A stretch of DNA of 64,000 bases, taken from the NCBI GenBank assembly GCA_045600225.1, contig JAZRXL010000021.1, positions 6,189-70,188 on the forward strand. Reading direction: 5' to 3'. Below are positions 27,441-36,405 of this stretch, in pieces (within the stretch, counting starts at the first letter, position 1; every line of letters starts with the position of its first letter). Origin of the DNA: UBA1181 sp045600225 (GTDB lineage Bacteria; Bacteroidota; Bacteroidia; Bacteroidales; Paludibacteraceae). The translations under genes were made by a program, and so were the position numbers. The notes beneath the pieces are model-generated. The model made no database searches. It was not told the origin of the DNA and saw only the letters and a program-made list of their open reading frames with translations.

Positions 27441-27721
27441 AGAAGAGTAGTTTTGACAACTTCTTTTTAGGATTGTTCGTTTCTTTCCTAATGACTTTTG
27501 CTTGTTTGGTTTTGTTCTCTGGTACATCCCATTTGATGGATGATTTGGATGCAATGGTTCATGCAATATTGAACAAGTCAAACTTTGTTAACTTGTTGAT
27601 AGCATCTCTTATGCCGTCTATGTTTTTGTTCTTTTTCTTTTATAAGACAGAAAGATGGCAGTCTGCGAAAGGCCTTATTGTGGCTGTGTTTTTAAGTATG
27701 ATTCTAGTTGCTGTTAATTGA
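27416..27721 (+). CDS. Small inner-membrane protein between surE and lpxB
   Basis: 101 residues with an acidic N-terminus (FEESEEIEKSS) and three hydrophobic segments (about 16-36, 58-75, 84-101). It overlaps surE by 25 bases and ends 4 bases before lpxB, so its reading frame is constrained by coupling to both and is probably real. No function is known to me; its place beside lpxB suggests an envelope role. Confidence 0.75.
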   Translation: MFEESEEIEKSSFDNFFLGLFVSFLMTFACLVLFSGTSHLMDDLDAMVHAILNKSNFVNLLIASLMPSMFLFFFFYKTERWQSAKGLIVAVFLSMILVAVN

Positions 27722-27725
27722 TCGT

Positions 27726-28865
27726 ATGAAGTATTTTATTATAGCAGGGGAGGCTTCTGGTGATTTGCATGCATCTAATCTGATGGGAGCATTGAAGATG
27801 CAGGATGAGAATGCAGAGTTCTGTTTCTTGGGCGGAGATATGATGCAGTCGCAAGGTGGAACTATCGTGAAACACTACAAGGACATGGCTTTTATGGGTT
27901 TTGTTCCTGTGTTGTTGCACGCCCGTACTATTTTAAACAATATGAAGGATTGCAAACAAGCAATCTTAAATTATAAACCTGATGTCTTGATATTGGTGGA
28001 TTACCCAAGTTTCAACCTGAAAATGGCGAAATTTGTAAAGGAGAATCTGCAGAACATACCTGTCTATTATTATATTTCACCCAAATTGTGGGCTTGGAAA
28101 GAGTATCGATTAAAGTCTATCAAAAAGTATGTTGATAAGGTCTATTCCATACTTCCGTTCGAGGTCGATTGGTTTGGTAAAAGGGGGTATGAGGTAACTT
28201 ATGTAGGAAATCCTTGTGTGGATGCTGTGGCTAACAGACCTCATAAAAATGAGAATAAGGAAGATTTTTTGTCTCGTAATAACTTACAAGACAAACCCAT
28301 ATTGGCATTGTTGTCGGGTAGCAGGGTGCAGGAAGTAAAGAGTTCCTTGCCGTTGATGTTGGAGGCTGCTTCGGCCTATCCGGAATATCAACTGGTCATT
28401 GCGGGTGCTCCATCCATCTCTCCTTCTTTGTATGATGAGATTATTGGACGTTATAACGCAAAGGTTGTGTTTGGAGAGACTTACGAGTTGCTGCAACAGT
28501 CTGAGTTGGCGGTTGTGACTTCTGGAACTGCAACTTTGGAGACAGCCTTGATTAGGACTCCTCAAGTTGTTGTTTATAAGATGTCTGGAGGTTGGCTTTT
28601 CCATCGTTTCTTGGATTTGTTTATAAAAGTGGAGAATGTCTCTTTGGTGAACTTGATCTCTAATAAACGGTTGGTGGAGGAGTTGATAATCGAAGAATTC
28701 ACTGTGGCTAATTTGAAGAAGGAAATAGATCGATTAAGGACTGCTGAGTATCGAAGTCAGGTGTTGAAAGGATATGATGAGTTGATTGCTTTGTTGGGAA
28801 GTGAGCCTGTTTCGGAAAAGGCAGCACGACTTATGTTGGATGATTTGAATGGGAAGTGTGGGTAG
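27726..28865 (+). CDS. lpxB: Lipid-A-disaccharide synthase
   Basis: 379 residues, normal length, GT-B fold glycosyltransferase family 19. Motifs: FIIAGEASGDLHASNL, KPDVLILVDYPSFNLKMA, YYISPKLWAWKEYR, LPFEVDWF, VGNPCVD, LLSGSRVQEV and TSGTATLETAL. It joins UDP-diacylglucosamine to lipid X to make the lipid A disaccharide at the inner membrane. Start chosen at ATG 27726, four bases after the previous stop, because MKYFIIAGEASGD is the family's N-terminus. Confidence 0.97.
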   Translation: MKYFIIAGEASGDLHASNLMGALKMQDENAEFCFLGGDMMQSQGGTIVKHYKDMAFMGFVPVLLHARTILNNMKDCKQAILNYKPDVLILVDYPSFNLKMAKFVKENLQNIPVYYYISPKLWAWKEYRLKSIKKYVDKVYSILPFEVDWFGKRGYEVTYVGNPCVDAVANRPHKNENKEDFLSRNNLQDKPILALLSGSRVQEVKSSLPLMLEAASAYPEYQLVIAGAPSISPSLYDEIIGRYNAKVVFGETYELLQQSELAVVTSGTATLETALIRTPQVVVYKMSGGWLFHRFLDLFIKVENVSLVNLISNKRLVEELIIEEFTVANLKKEIDRLRTAEYRSQVLKGYDELIALLGSEPVSEKAARLMLDDLNGKCG

Positions 28866-28934
28866 CCTTCCCTTGTCTTTCCTCCCTTTCTAATTGTTTT
28901 GTTTTTTTTTACGGTTTATCTATATTGTTTGTTT

Positions 28935-31559
28935 ATGAAAAATTTTATGTCTGTGTTCAGTCGGGCTAGGTATGCGCGATTGTTTACAATGTTTTTATTT
29001 GAGTTCATCTATTTGCAATGTGTATGTTCCGAAGAGATCATAATGCATTACGATAGTGTAAGGATTTGTAAAGGAGATAGTTTCCCGTTGCAGTCTTACC
29101 TTGCCAATCAGGTGGAGGTGCCTGTAGATTGTCAGTTGGTGGGATGGGAGGATATGACGGCCGATTATGTTTGTCCTACCAAAGACACAGTCTGTTATCT
29201 GCTTTATAGAAGTGTTTATGATTTGAAAGAAAAAAGAAAGCCTTTTTTTATAAAGGTGAGAGATAGACCAAAGGTGAGTATTTTGTCGGAAAAGCAAAGA
29301 GTCTGTTTCGGTAGCGGTGTTGATGAAGTATTGTGTGATGTTGAGAATTGTGATTATGTGTATTGGCAGGAGGTTGAAACAGGGAAAGAGTATGCCTCGT
29401 TGCGTGATGTTAAGGTAGAGGAGTATGGAGCAGGAACTGTTCGGCTTTTCTTGATAGGTTCCAATGAGCATTGTGCGGAGGTGGTATATGATGAGTATGT
29501 TATGGATGTTGTCGATCCATCCAGGTTCAGATTGTCGCTGGACATGCCTCCTGATGAGTATTCTATTTGTGGAGATTCTTTGTTGTTGTGTGACTATGTA
29601 AAACCTTCTTTGGCGAAATTGCATTATGGCGATGAACTTGTGGAGCGCTATTATGAAGAAGATCTTAAAATAGCTTTGATTTGGGACTCTTTGGATGCTT
29701 ATACTAACTGTGACTCAATGGTGAAAGAGAGTTATACCAATGTGTATAATGTATCAATTTCAAAGGAAGAACCAGTTTGCCATTCTCTTGTAACTTTGAC
29801 GGAAGAGCATGCGTTAAGACTGTTTTGTACTGGTAAATCACAACCTTCATATTCCGTTTCTTATTCTTGTGCTTTTGGAAAAGGTGTTATCTATTTAGGT
29901 GCGGAACTTCCTATTGTAAACGTTCAGTTTAGGTCATTGAAAAATGGAGAGGGTGTGTTGCCTGAATATAAACCTACCGAAGAGTATAATTTAGACACCT
30001 ACAAATTTCCCTACAAGGGTTGTGCAAACCTCTGTTGGGATGATGGCGAAAGTGAGCGGTTTTATGAAATATTGATGGAGTGTAAGAATGAACAAGGGGA
30101 GATGGTATATGTGAGAGACTCATTGGAAGTGTCTGCGTGCACTAAGAAGGCGCCTGTAGTGCAGACTGAATGTTTGCCTAAAAGTAACGAATCGCTTCTG
30201 TATATTGCATCAATGGATTCGATTGTCTCTTCTTTGTTGTATTCGACAGAAGCGGTTGCTTGGAATGAAACAAGTAAAAAATCGGACAAACAAAAAGAGT
30301 ATCAATATTCGAAGACATATGTTTTCAAATGGGAAGATTGTGAGTTCGATTCCTTGTGGCTTAATGTTGAATTATCTTATATGGGATGTGAAAAAGATAC
30401 GATTGCTACAAAAACAGATGTGAAGATGGAGCGGTGTGGAAGAGATTCCCGTTTGTATTATGGAGCGTACCAATCTCCTGGTTCCATTCTTTTACAAAGG
30501 GAAGAGTGCATGAAGCATCAATGTTCGAATGTGCCATCCGAAGATCCTGCGGTAGTGAAGGTCTCTCAGAACTGTTATGGAGATACTATCTATTTGAAAT
30601 TCAAGGGCGTTGGCTTGACAAAAGGAGACAATTATGAATTAAGATTGGATACAAGAGATACTTCCTGGGTGATTTTTCCATCAGAGTACAAAGAAATAGA
30701 GAAGGGAGTCTATTCCTTTTCTAATTGGGAGACGATGAATCCAACCATTGCTGTTGTGCCACAGAGGGGTACTGAGATAGAAGGATCTTTGAGTGGAGTT
30801 AAATTCTCCTTTTCTGTGGATTTGGCCCATAGAGTGGTGGAGAAGGAGTATTATGTTTGTCAGGGGAATGCATTTGACCTGAATAAGGTGGTTTCGTCGG
30901 AGGAAGAAGGTCTGAAATGGAATGTTGTGCAAACAAAGGTGTCTCCATTAAAAGACTCAGAGTACTATTTGTATGGATTTACAAAAAATGGTTGTTTGGT
31001 GGATGAGAAGGTTGTTTTGAGAGTTGGTTATCCTGTTTGGATTCAGTCGGCGGGAAAAGAGTTTTGTGAATATTCGCTTGTTCCCAAAGAGGATTTGTTT
31101 CATACAAATGCACAAAAGATAGTGTGGTATGAAAATGGTGTGGAGATGGATAATAACCCCTATTTCTATTTAGAACCTCAGAATAGTTATGAAGTGGACT
31201 TATATTCTGTTTGTGATAGTATTAGACATTCGTTAACGATAAAAGCCAGGGATTGTGAAGAAAAGAGAAATCCGGAAGTGGAGAAGAAAGAGAGGACGAT
31301 TGATATACCTCTGTTTTTCTCTCCTAATGGAGATGGTGTGGATGATTATTGGACAATTGAAGGATTAGAGGAAGGTGGTGTTGAGTGGAAGTGCGTAATC
31401 TGTGATCGGTATGGAAAGGTTCTGTCTTATTACGAAAACACAAAAGTTCATTGGAATGGAACTTATGAAGGGCGTCCGCTTCCAACTACAGATTATTGGT
31501 ATTGTTTAGAGGTTGATGGAGAGAGTAAGGTGGGTCATTTTACATTGTTGAGGCCATGA
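28935..31559 (+). CDS. Large surface protein with gliding-motility-type (type B) C-terminal sorting domain
   Basis: 874 residues. A signal-anchor-like N-terminus leads to a long beta-rich, Cys-containing body with several Ig-like segments, and the last about 85 residues form a CHU_C/gliding-motility-associated domain (IPLFFSPNGDGVDDYWTIEGL, CDRYGKVL, WNGTYEGRPLPTTDYWYCLEV). This domain targets proteins to the type IX secretion system in Bacteroidota. The function of the body is unknown. ATG 28935 was chosen because it directly precedes the signal sequence; the in-frame start at 28899 adds twelve uninformative residues. Confidence 0.85.
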   Translation: MKNFMSVFSRARYARLFTMFLFEFIYLQCVCSEEIIMHYDSVRICKGDSFPLQSYLANQVEVPVDCQLVGWEDMTADYVCPTKDTVCYLLYRSVYDLKEKRKPFFIKVRDRPKVSILSEKQRVCFGSGVDEVLCDVENCDYVYWQEVETGKEYASLRDVKVEEYGAGTVRLFLIGSNEHCAEVVYDEYVMDVVDPSRFRLSLDMPPDEYSICGDSLLLCDYVKPSLAKLHYGDELVERYYEEDLKIALIWDSLDAYTNCDSMVKESYTNVYNVSISKEEPVCHSLVTLTEEHALRLFCTGKSQPSYSVSYSCAFGKGVIYLGAELPIVNVQFRSLKNGEGVLPEYKPTEEYNLDTYKFPYKGCANLCWDDGESERFYEILMECKNEQGEMVYVRDSLEVSACTKKAPVVQTECLPKSNESLLYIASMDSIVSSLLYSTEAVAWNETSKKSDKQKEYQYSKTYVFKWEDCEFDSLWLNVELSYMGCEKDTIATKTDVKMERCGRDSRLYYGAYQSPGSILLQREECMKHQCSNVPSEDPAVVKVSQNCYGDTIYLKFKGVGLTKGDNYELRLDTRDTSWVIFPSEYKEIEKGVYSFSNWETMNPTIAVVPQRGTEIEGSLSGVKFSFSVDLAHRVVEKEYYVCQGNAFDLNKVVSSEEEGLKWNVVQTKVSPLKDSEYYLYGFTKNGCLVDEKVVLRVGYPVWIQSAGKEFCEYSLVPKEDLFHTNAQKIVWYENGVEMDNNPYFYLEPQNSYEVDLYSVCDSIRHSLTIKARDCEEKRNPEVEKKERTIDIPLFFSPNGDGVDDYWTIEGLEEGGVEWKCVICDRYGKVLSYYENTKVHWNGTYEGRPLPTTDYWYCLEVDGESKVGHFTLLRP

Positions 31560-31560
31560 A

Positions 31561-31588
31561 AGAAGGACGGAGAAAAATCCGTCCTTCT
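31561..31588. terminator. Bidirectional terminator hairpin
   Basis: AGAAGGACGGA and its exact complement enclose a short A-rich loop, between the convergent gliding-type gene and tatD. Confidence 0.8.
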
Positions 31589-31601
31589 CTGATTATGTAG
31601 A

Positions 31602-32387
31602 TTAGTCTTTCAAAGTCTCTATTTTAAAGAGAGAACATGCATTTTTTGAGGTTTGTTGAGCCACCTCCTCAACTGTGATTTCCTTTAGGTTGGCTATTTT
31701 CTCTGCAACATATATTACATAGGAAGTCTCATTCCTTTTCCCTCGGAAAGGAACAGGAGTTAGGTAGGGACAGTCTGTTTCTAATACAATTCTTTCTATA
31801 GGAAGCTCTTTGACCACTTCAGCCACGCCTGCATTTTTGAATGTGACAACACCGTTGATTCCGTAGTAGAAATCGCCAAGTTTTTTGATTTCCTTAGCCA
31901 TTTCGATTGAACCAGAGAAACTGTGGAATACGCCATGTAACTTGTTTTTGTCGAATTTCTTTAGGCTGGCAATCGTTTCTGGTAGAGCCTTTCTAACATG
32001 CAAGGCGAGAGGAAGATCCATTTGAATGGCCCAATCGACCTGTTCTTCGAAAGCAATAATTTGTTCTTTCTCGAATGTTCTATCCCAGTAGAAGTCGAGT
32101 CCGATTTCTCCAATTGCACAATAATTATGGGAAGTAGCAGATAGGTATAGCGTTGAGAGCTGTTCTTTGTAATCCTCTTTCACGCTTGTCGGATGAAGTC
32201 CGATCATAGAAGAGAAAAGGGTGGTGTCAGATTTCTCTAATTCCAGCATTTTGGGAAGACTCTCAACATCAATATTAGGAAGAAGAACTTTTTTTATATT
32301 GTTTTGAAGAAGACGATCGATAGCATTTTGCCTATCTTCGATAAATTCATCTTCGTAGATGTGAGAGTGAGTGTCAATTAAAATCAT
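31602..32387 (-). CDS. TatD-family hydrolase (DNase)
   Basis: 261 residues with the TatD metal motifs: IDTHSHIY at the N-terminus, AIGEIGLDFYWD, PLALHVRKA, GVFHSFSGS and LETDCPYLTPVPFRGKRNE. Known members are metal-dependent DNases; some act on D-aminoacyl-tRNA or in DNA repair. ATG 32387 gives the standard MILIDTHSH start; TTG two codons upstream is less likely. A -7 element TATTTTTG on the minus strand lies at 32405-32412. Confidence 0.93.
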   Translation of the reverse strand: MILIDTHSHIYEDEFIEDRQNAIDRLLQNNIKKVLLPNIDVESLPKMLELEKSDTTLFSSMIGLHPTSVKEDYKEQLSTLYLSATSHNYCAIGEIGLDFYWDRTFEKEQIIAFEEQVDWAIQMDLPLALHVRKALPETIASLKKFDKNKLHGVFHSFSGSIEMAKEIKKLGDFYYGINGVVTFKNAGVAEVVKELPIERIVLETDCPYLTPVPFRGKRNETSYVIYVAEKIANLKEITVEEVAQQTSKNACSLFKIETLKD

Positions 32388-32431
32388 AAACAAAAATTTT
32401 AGTGCAAAAATAATGATTTTGGTGGTTTGAA

Positions 32432-32462
32432 TTGTTATTTATCTTAAAACAAGTTAAATTTG
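32432..32462 (+). promoter_or_regulatory. Bacteroidota-type promoter for the HD-domain gene
   Basis: TTG (32432-32434), 20-base spacer, TAAATTTG (32455-32462), 25 bases before the start. Confidence 0.65.
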
Positions 32463-32487
32463 TGATAGAAACGGTAAAGTGTAGTGT

Positions 32488-33024
32488 ATGGATCCAATAT
32501 CAGTAATAGAGAAATACTATGATCGTACATCTGAATTGTACAGAATATTAGTGAGTCATTCGTTGGATGTGACAGATTTTGCGTTGCGTATTACGGAGAG
32601 ACGTAGAGATCTAAATTTGGATGTTCAATTTATAGAGGAGGCAGCTATGCTTCACGACATAGGAATAATAAAGACCTATGCTCCAGATTTGCATTGTGAT
32701 GGAGATTATCCATATATATGCCATGGTTATTTGGGAAGTGAGATGATGCAAAGGGAAGGACTTCCCCAGCATGCTTTGGTATGTGAAAGACATACCGGGA
32801 CAGGTTTGTCTTTATCTTACATAATATCGCAAGATTTGCCAGTTCCCCATAGGGAGATGCTTCCTGTTAGTTTGGAAGAGCAGGTGATTTGTTATGCGGA
32901 TAAGTTTTTCTCCAAGACACATTTGGGAGAGGAACGAAATGTCAAAAAAGCGCGATATAAATTAGAAAAGTATGGAGCGGAAACATTGGCACGCTTCGAT
33001 AAGTGGACAGAAATGTTTTTATAA
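32488..33024 (+). CDS. HD-domain phosphohydrolase
   Basis: 178 residues. The HD motif is H56-D57 in AAMLHDIGIIKT, preceded by HSLDVTDFALRI (first metal His) and followed by ERHTGTGLS. This is the HDIG subgroup of metal-dependent phosphohydrolases, often acting on nucleotides or nucleotide second messengers. The specific substrate is not visible. It stands alone between tatD and the tRNA gene. Confidence 0.88.
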   Translation: MDPISVIEKYYDRTSELYRILVSHSLDVTDFALRITERRRDLNLDVQFIEEAAMLHDIGIIKTYAPDLHCDGDYPYICHGYLGSEMMQREGLPQHALVCERHTGTGLSLSYIISQDLPVPHREMLPVSLEEQVICYADKFFSKTHLGEERNVKKARYKLEKYGAETLARFDKWTEMFL

Positions 33025-33131
33025 GGAGATTGTTAAAAATTATTTTAAAAAAGCGTTCTTTCGTAACGATTTTTTTTGTAATTTGCGCCCGTTTTTGGAG
33101 TATTTTCGGAGATGAACTAAAAATACTTAAG

Positions 33132-33219
33132 GGAGAGATGCTCGAGTGGCTGAAGAGGCACGCCTGGAAAGCGTGTATACGTCTAAAGCGTATCACGGGT
33201 TCGAATCCCGTTCTCTCCG
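33132..33219 (+). tRNA. tRNA-Ser(GGA)
   Basis: 88 bases with a 7-bp acceptor stem (GGAGAGA with TCTCTCC), anticodon stem CACGC/GCGTG around CTGGAAA (anticodon GGA), a long variable arm typical of serine tRNA, and a T arm ACGGG-TTCGAAT-CCCGT. The discriminator base is G and CCA is not encoded, so it must be added after trimming. Confidence 0.97.
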
Positions 33220-33271
33220 CGTTATTTTGAGAAATAATTAATAAATAGAGTAATAATTAATAAGTAAAAAA

Positions 33272-34105
33272 ATGAAAAAAATTTTTGCAACATTAGCGAT
33301 TTTTGGAGCTATGACATTTGGTTTGACTTCAAATGTACTTGCTCAAGATGACGAGTTCAGTAGTGAAGAGACAGTAGAGGTTCAAGACGAGCCAGCTCCT
33401 GCAAAGGAAGAGGTTAAGAAGGAAGAGCCTAAGGCAGCACCAGCTCCAGCAGCTGCTGTTGAAGAAGAAGTTAGTATGTTCAAGGCTTTGAAGATTAAGT
33501 TCATCGAAGGTGGTGCTGACTTTATGTCATTCGTTGCTTTGTGTTTGATCATTGGATTGGCACTTTGTATCGAGCGTATTATTTACTTGAGCCTATCTGC
33601 AACTAACTCAAAGAAGTTGTTGGAAGGAATCGAGGAGAAATTGGATGAGAAAGATGTAGAAGGAGCTATGGATCTTTGCCGTAACACAAGAGGTCCTATC
33701 GCATCTATCATGTACCAAGGTCTTTCAAGATTGGAAGAGGGTCCAGAAGTAGTAGAGAAGACAGTCGTTTCTTACGGAGGCGTTCAAATGGGTGGTTTGG
33801 AGAAGAACATCACTTGGATTTCTTTGTGTATTGCTTTGGCTCCAATGTTAGGATTTATGGGTACCGTTATCGGTATGATCCAAGCATTCGATAAGATTCA
33901 ACAAGTAGGTGATATCTCTGCAACAGTCGTTGCTGGTGGTATCAAGGTGGCTTTGTTGACTACAGTGTTCGGTTTGATCGTTGCTATGATCCTTCAAGTG
34001 TTCTTGAACTTTATCTTGACTCGTATCGAGGCTTTGACAACTGAGATGGAAGATTCTTCAATCTCTTTGCTTGATATCGTTGTTAAATACAATGAGAAGA
34101 ACTAA
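33272..34105 (+). CDS. MotA/TolQ/ExbB proton channel family protein
   Basis: 277 residues. A signal-like first segment is followed by an acidic, Pro/Ala-rich linker (about 30-75) and a MotA_TolQ_ExbB domain with three membrane helices (ALCLIIGLALCIERI; ISLCIALAPMLGFMGTVIGMIQAF; VALLTTVFGLIVAMILQVF). The added N-terminal segment is common in Bacteroidales ExbB. It forms the proton channel that powers TonB-dependent transport, working with the two ExbD-like proteins encoded downstream. Confidence 0.92.
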   Translation: MKKIFATLAIFGAMTFGLTSNVLAQDDEFSSEETVEVQDEPAPAKEEVKKEEPKAAPAPAAAVEEEVSMFKALKIKFIEGGADFMSFVALCLIIGLALCIERIIYLSLSATNSKKLLEGIEEKLDEKDVEGAMDLCRNTRGPIASIMYQGLSRLEEGPEVVEKTVVSYGGVQMGGLEKNITWISLCIALAPMLGFMGTVIGMIQAFDKIQQVGDISATVVAGGIKVALLTTVFGLIVAMILQVFLNFILTRIEALTTEMEDSSISLLDIVVKYNEKN

Positions 34106-34142
34106 TTGAGGATTTGAGTTTTAATATTTATAGTTTAAGAAT

Positions 34143-34601
34143 ATGAATAGTAAAATTTCATCTATAGTGTTGGCAGCTTTGATGGGTGTTACAGTTTTAA
34201 TCTGTGCATTCTTCTATCTAGGCGACACTGAAGCATTTACAACGACGGCAGGAGAGATGGATGCTCCATCGAATACCTCGTTGATGATTAATTGGGCGTA
34301 TATTTTGATTGGATTCGCTGCATTTGCAACTGCTGCTCTTGCTATTTTGACATTCGTATCAAAATTGTCATATAATTGGAAGTCTGTTATGGTTCCTATG
34401 ATCACATTTGTAGCATTAGGCTCACTTTTGTTGATCACTTACTTTGGTGCTGACACAACTCCAATGAATATTGTAGGTTACGAGGGTTCTCACGAACCTG
34501 GTATTTATCAAATCACAAACATGTGTTTGGTTTCAGCTGTAGTTTTGGCTGCAATTGCAACTTTTGTAACATTGTTTGGATGGGTTGCTAAAAGATTCTA
34601 A
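34143..34601 (+). CDS. Conserved membrane protein in the exbB-exbD cluster
   Basis: 152 residues with four hydrophobic segments (about 6-25, 48-70, 82-101, 125-148). It lies 37 bases after the ExbB gene and 12 before the first ExbD gene, so it is co-transcribed with them. I know of no function; a place in or near the energising complex is an inference from the gene order. Confidence 0.75.
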   Translation: MNSKISSIVLAALMGVTVLICAFFYLGDTEAFTTTAGEMDAPSNTSLMINWAYILIGFAAFATAALAILTFVSKLSYNWKSVMVPMITFVALGSLLLITYFGADTTPMNIVGYEGSHEPGIYQITNMCLVSAVVLAAIATFVTLFGWVAKRF

Positions 34602-34613
34602 TAAAATTAGATT

Positions 34614-35222
34614 ATGGCTAAAAAGAAAAGAGAAGTACAGGAAATCAACGCAAGTTCAATGGCGGATATCTCGTTCTTGCTGCTTATCTTTTTCCTTGTG
34701 ACTACATCTATGGCAACCGATAAAGGTTTGTCTCGTAAACTTCCTGCACCAGTTCCTGAGGATCAGGTTCAAGAAGAGGATGTGGATATCAACAAACGTA
34801 ACATCTTAATGGTTCTTATTAATAGTAATGACCTTTTGATGGTTAACGGTGATCTGTTGCCTATTAACAAGTTAAAAGAAAGAACGAAGGAATTCGTTGC
34901 GAATCCTAACAATAGTGCTACATTGCCAGTAAAGAAACCAGAAGAGGTTCCTTTCTTCGGTACAATGATGATTACTAAGGATCACGTTATTTCTTTGCAA
35001 AACGACCGCGGAACTTCTTACCAGGCTTACATTAATGTACAGAATGAGTTGGTTGCTGCTTATAATGAACTCCGTGAGGACTTGTCAAGAACAAAGTTCG
35101 GAACTTCATACAACGAGTTGGATGAAGAAAGACAAAAGGCTGTTCAACAAGTTTACCCTCAACGTATTTCTGAGGCAGAACCTAAGAATTATGGTCAACA
35201 AAATCAAGGAGGAGCTCAATAA
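34614..35222 (+). CDS. ExbD/TolR-family protein, first copy
   Basis: 202 residues. One membrane helix right after the conserved D18 (SSMADISFLLLIFFLVTTS), then a periplasmic domain longer than usual with an inserted region and a Gln/Gly-rich end. ExbD dimers sit in the ExbB pentamer pore and use the Asp to carry protons. It overlaps the second ExbD gene by one base. Confidence 0.9.
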   Translation: MAKKKREVQEINASSMADISFLLLIFFLVTTSMATDKGLSRKLPAPVPEDQVQEEDVDINKRNILMVLINSNDLLMVNGDLLPINKLKERTKEFVANPNNSATLPVKKPEEVPFFGTMMITKDHVISLQNDRGTSYQAYINVQNELVAAYNELREDLSRTKFGTSYNELDEERQKAVQQVYPQRISEAEPKNYGQQNQGGAQ

Positions 35223-35698
35223 TGGCAAAATTCAGAAAAGAAGGTGGCAAGAAATTGCCCGCAATTAGTACATCATCTTTGCCTGACATTATCTTCATGT
35301 TGTTGTTCTTCTTTATGACAACAACTTCTATGAAGGAGGTTACATTGATGGTAGACCAAAAGATGCCTGAAGCAACCGAATTGCAAAAGTTGGAGAAGAA
35401 GTCTTTGGTTAAATATGTTTACATTGGTACTCCTAAAAGAGAGCATCAAAAAGCTTTCGGTGTTGAGTCTCGTATTCAGTTGGATGATGCTTTTGCTAAC
35501 AATCCATCAGAGGTTCAAACTTACATCGCAGCTAAGCGTGCTGCTATGAAAGAGGACGATCAGGCTTTTATGATTGTTTCTTTGAAGGTTGACAAGGATA
35601 CTAAAATGGGTATCGTAACTGATGTTAAACAAGCTTTGAGAAATGCTTACGCTTTGAAGATTAATTATACGGCTAATCAAAGAGCCAATAAGTATTAA
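35222..35698 (+). CDS. ExbD/TolR-family protein, second copy
   Basis: 158 residues with D22 just before the single membrane helix (SSLPDIIFMLLFFFMTTTS) and a normal-length ExbD periplasmic domain ending VKQALRNAYALKINYTAN. Start and stop overlap with the first copy (TAATG), so the two are coupled and may form a heteromeric ExbD pair. Confidence 0.9.
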   Translation: MAKFRKEGGKKLPAISTSSLPDIIFMLLFFFMTTTSMKEVTLMVDQKMPEATELQKLEKKSLVKYVYIGTPKREHQKAFGVESRIQLDDAFANNPSEVQTYIAAKRAAMKEDDQAFMIVSLKVDKDTKMGIVTDVKQALRNAYALKINYTANQRANKY

Positions 35699-35720
35699 TC
35701 TTTAATAGTTGAATAGTATG

Positions 35721-35758
35721 AAAGGGAGAGGTCTTCGTGACTTTCTCCCTTCTTTTTT
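35721..35758 (+). terminator. Rho-independent terminator after the exb cluster
   Basis: AAGGGAGA... pairs with ...TCTCCCTT around TTCGT, followed by a T run. Confidence 0.85.
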
Positions 35759-35782
35759 AATAGGTTTATTTATTTTGATAGT

Positions 35783-36160
35783 ATGAAACAGATTATTTCT
35801 ACAACAGAGGCTCCTCAAGCTATTGGACCTTATAGTCAGGCCGTAATGGTAAATGGAATGTTATATGCATCAGGACAGATTGCAATTGACCCTAAAACGG
35901 GATCTTTGGTAGGTGCTGATATAGAGTCTCAAACTCGCCAAGTGATGCTTAATATACAAGGTGTTTTGAATGAAGTGGGCTATGATTTCTCTAATGTGAT
36001 AAAGACAATTGTTTTTATAAAAAACATGTCTGATTTTGCAGTTGTGAATTCTATTTATGGAGAGTACTTTAAGGAGAATGCTCCTGCTCGCTCTTGCGTT
36101 GCTGTAGCTTCTCTTCCTAAAGATGCTTTGATCGAAATAGAGATTGTTGCGTTTAAATAA
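35783..36160 (+). CDS. ridA: RidA-family enamine/imine deaminase
   Basis: 125 residues, full length. It carries APQAIGPYSQAV at the N-terminus, YASGQIAIDPKTG, the catalytic Arg in PARSCVAVASLPKDA and the closing IEIVA. RidA hydrolyses reactive 2-aminoacrylate and similar intermediates. It has its own terminator. Confidence 0.94.
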   Translation: MKQIISTTEAPQAIGPYSQAVMVNGMLYASGQIAIDPKTGSLVGADIESQTRQVMLNIQGVLNEVGYDFSNVIKTIVFIKNMSDFAVVNSIYGEYFKENAPARSCVAVASLPKDALIEIEIVAFK

Positions 36161-36184
36161 TTGTCAGCAAAATCATATTGAATG

Positions 36185-36213
36185 AAACTCCTCTTGAAAG
36201 GGGAGTTTTTTTA
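36185..36213 (+). terminator. Rho-independent terminator after ridA
   Basis: AAACTCCTC and GGGGAGTTT form a stem followed by TTTTTT. Confidence 0.85.
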
Positions 36214-36246
36214 TGCATATATGCAAGGATGTGTTTGGGTGTGTAA

Positions 36247-36278
36247 ATAAAAAACAAGCCCTACAAAAGTAAGACTTG
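36247..36278 (-). terminator. Probable terminator of the metA-U32 operon
   Basis: On the minus strand CAAGTCTTA pairs with TAGGGCTTG, followed by TTTTTT. It lies about 130 bases beyond the U32 stop. Confidence 0.6.
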
Positions 36279-36405
36279 CTTTCTAGAAAACCATAAAATC
36301 TTATATTGAAAGGGGTTTCACAACCATATTGCAAAGTTAAGGGGAATAATTTGAAAAAACAATAATATTAGTCTAAAAAAATCATAAAAAATATTGTGTA
36401 AAATC

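Noticed and set aside
28995..29624. 209-codon minus-strand frame opposite the gliding-type gene
   Set aside because: Antisense to a long coherent coding region; no motif or promoter of its own.
33222..33229. TATTTTG after the tRNA gene as a promoter for exbB
   Set aside because: One base short of the TAnnTTTG consensus and without a -33 element; too weak to list.
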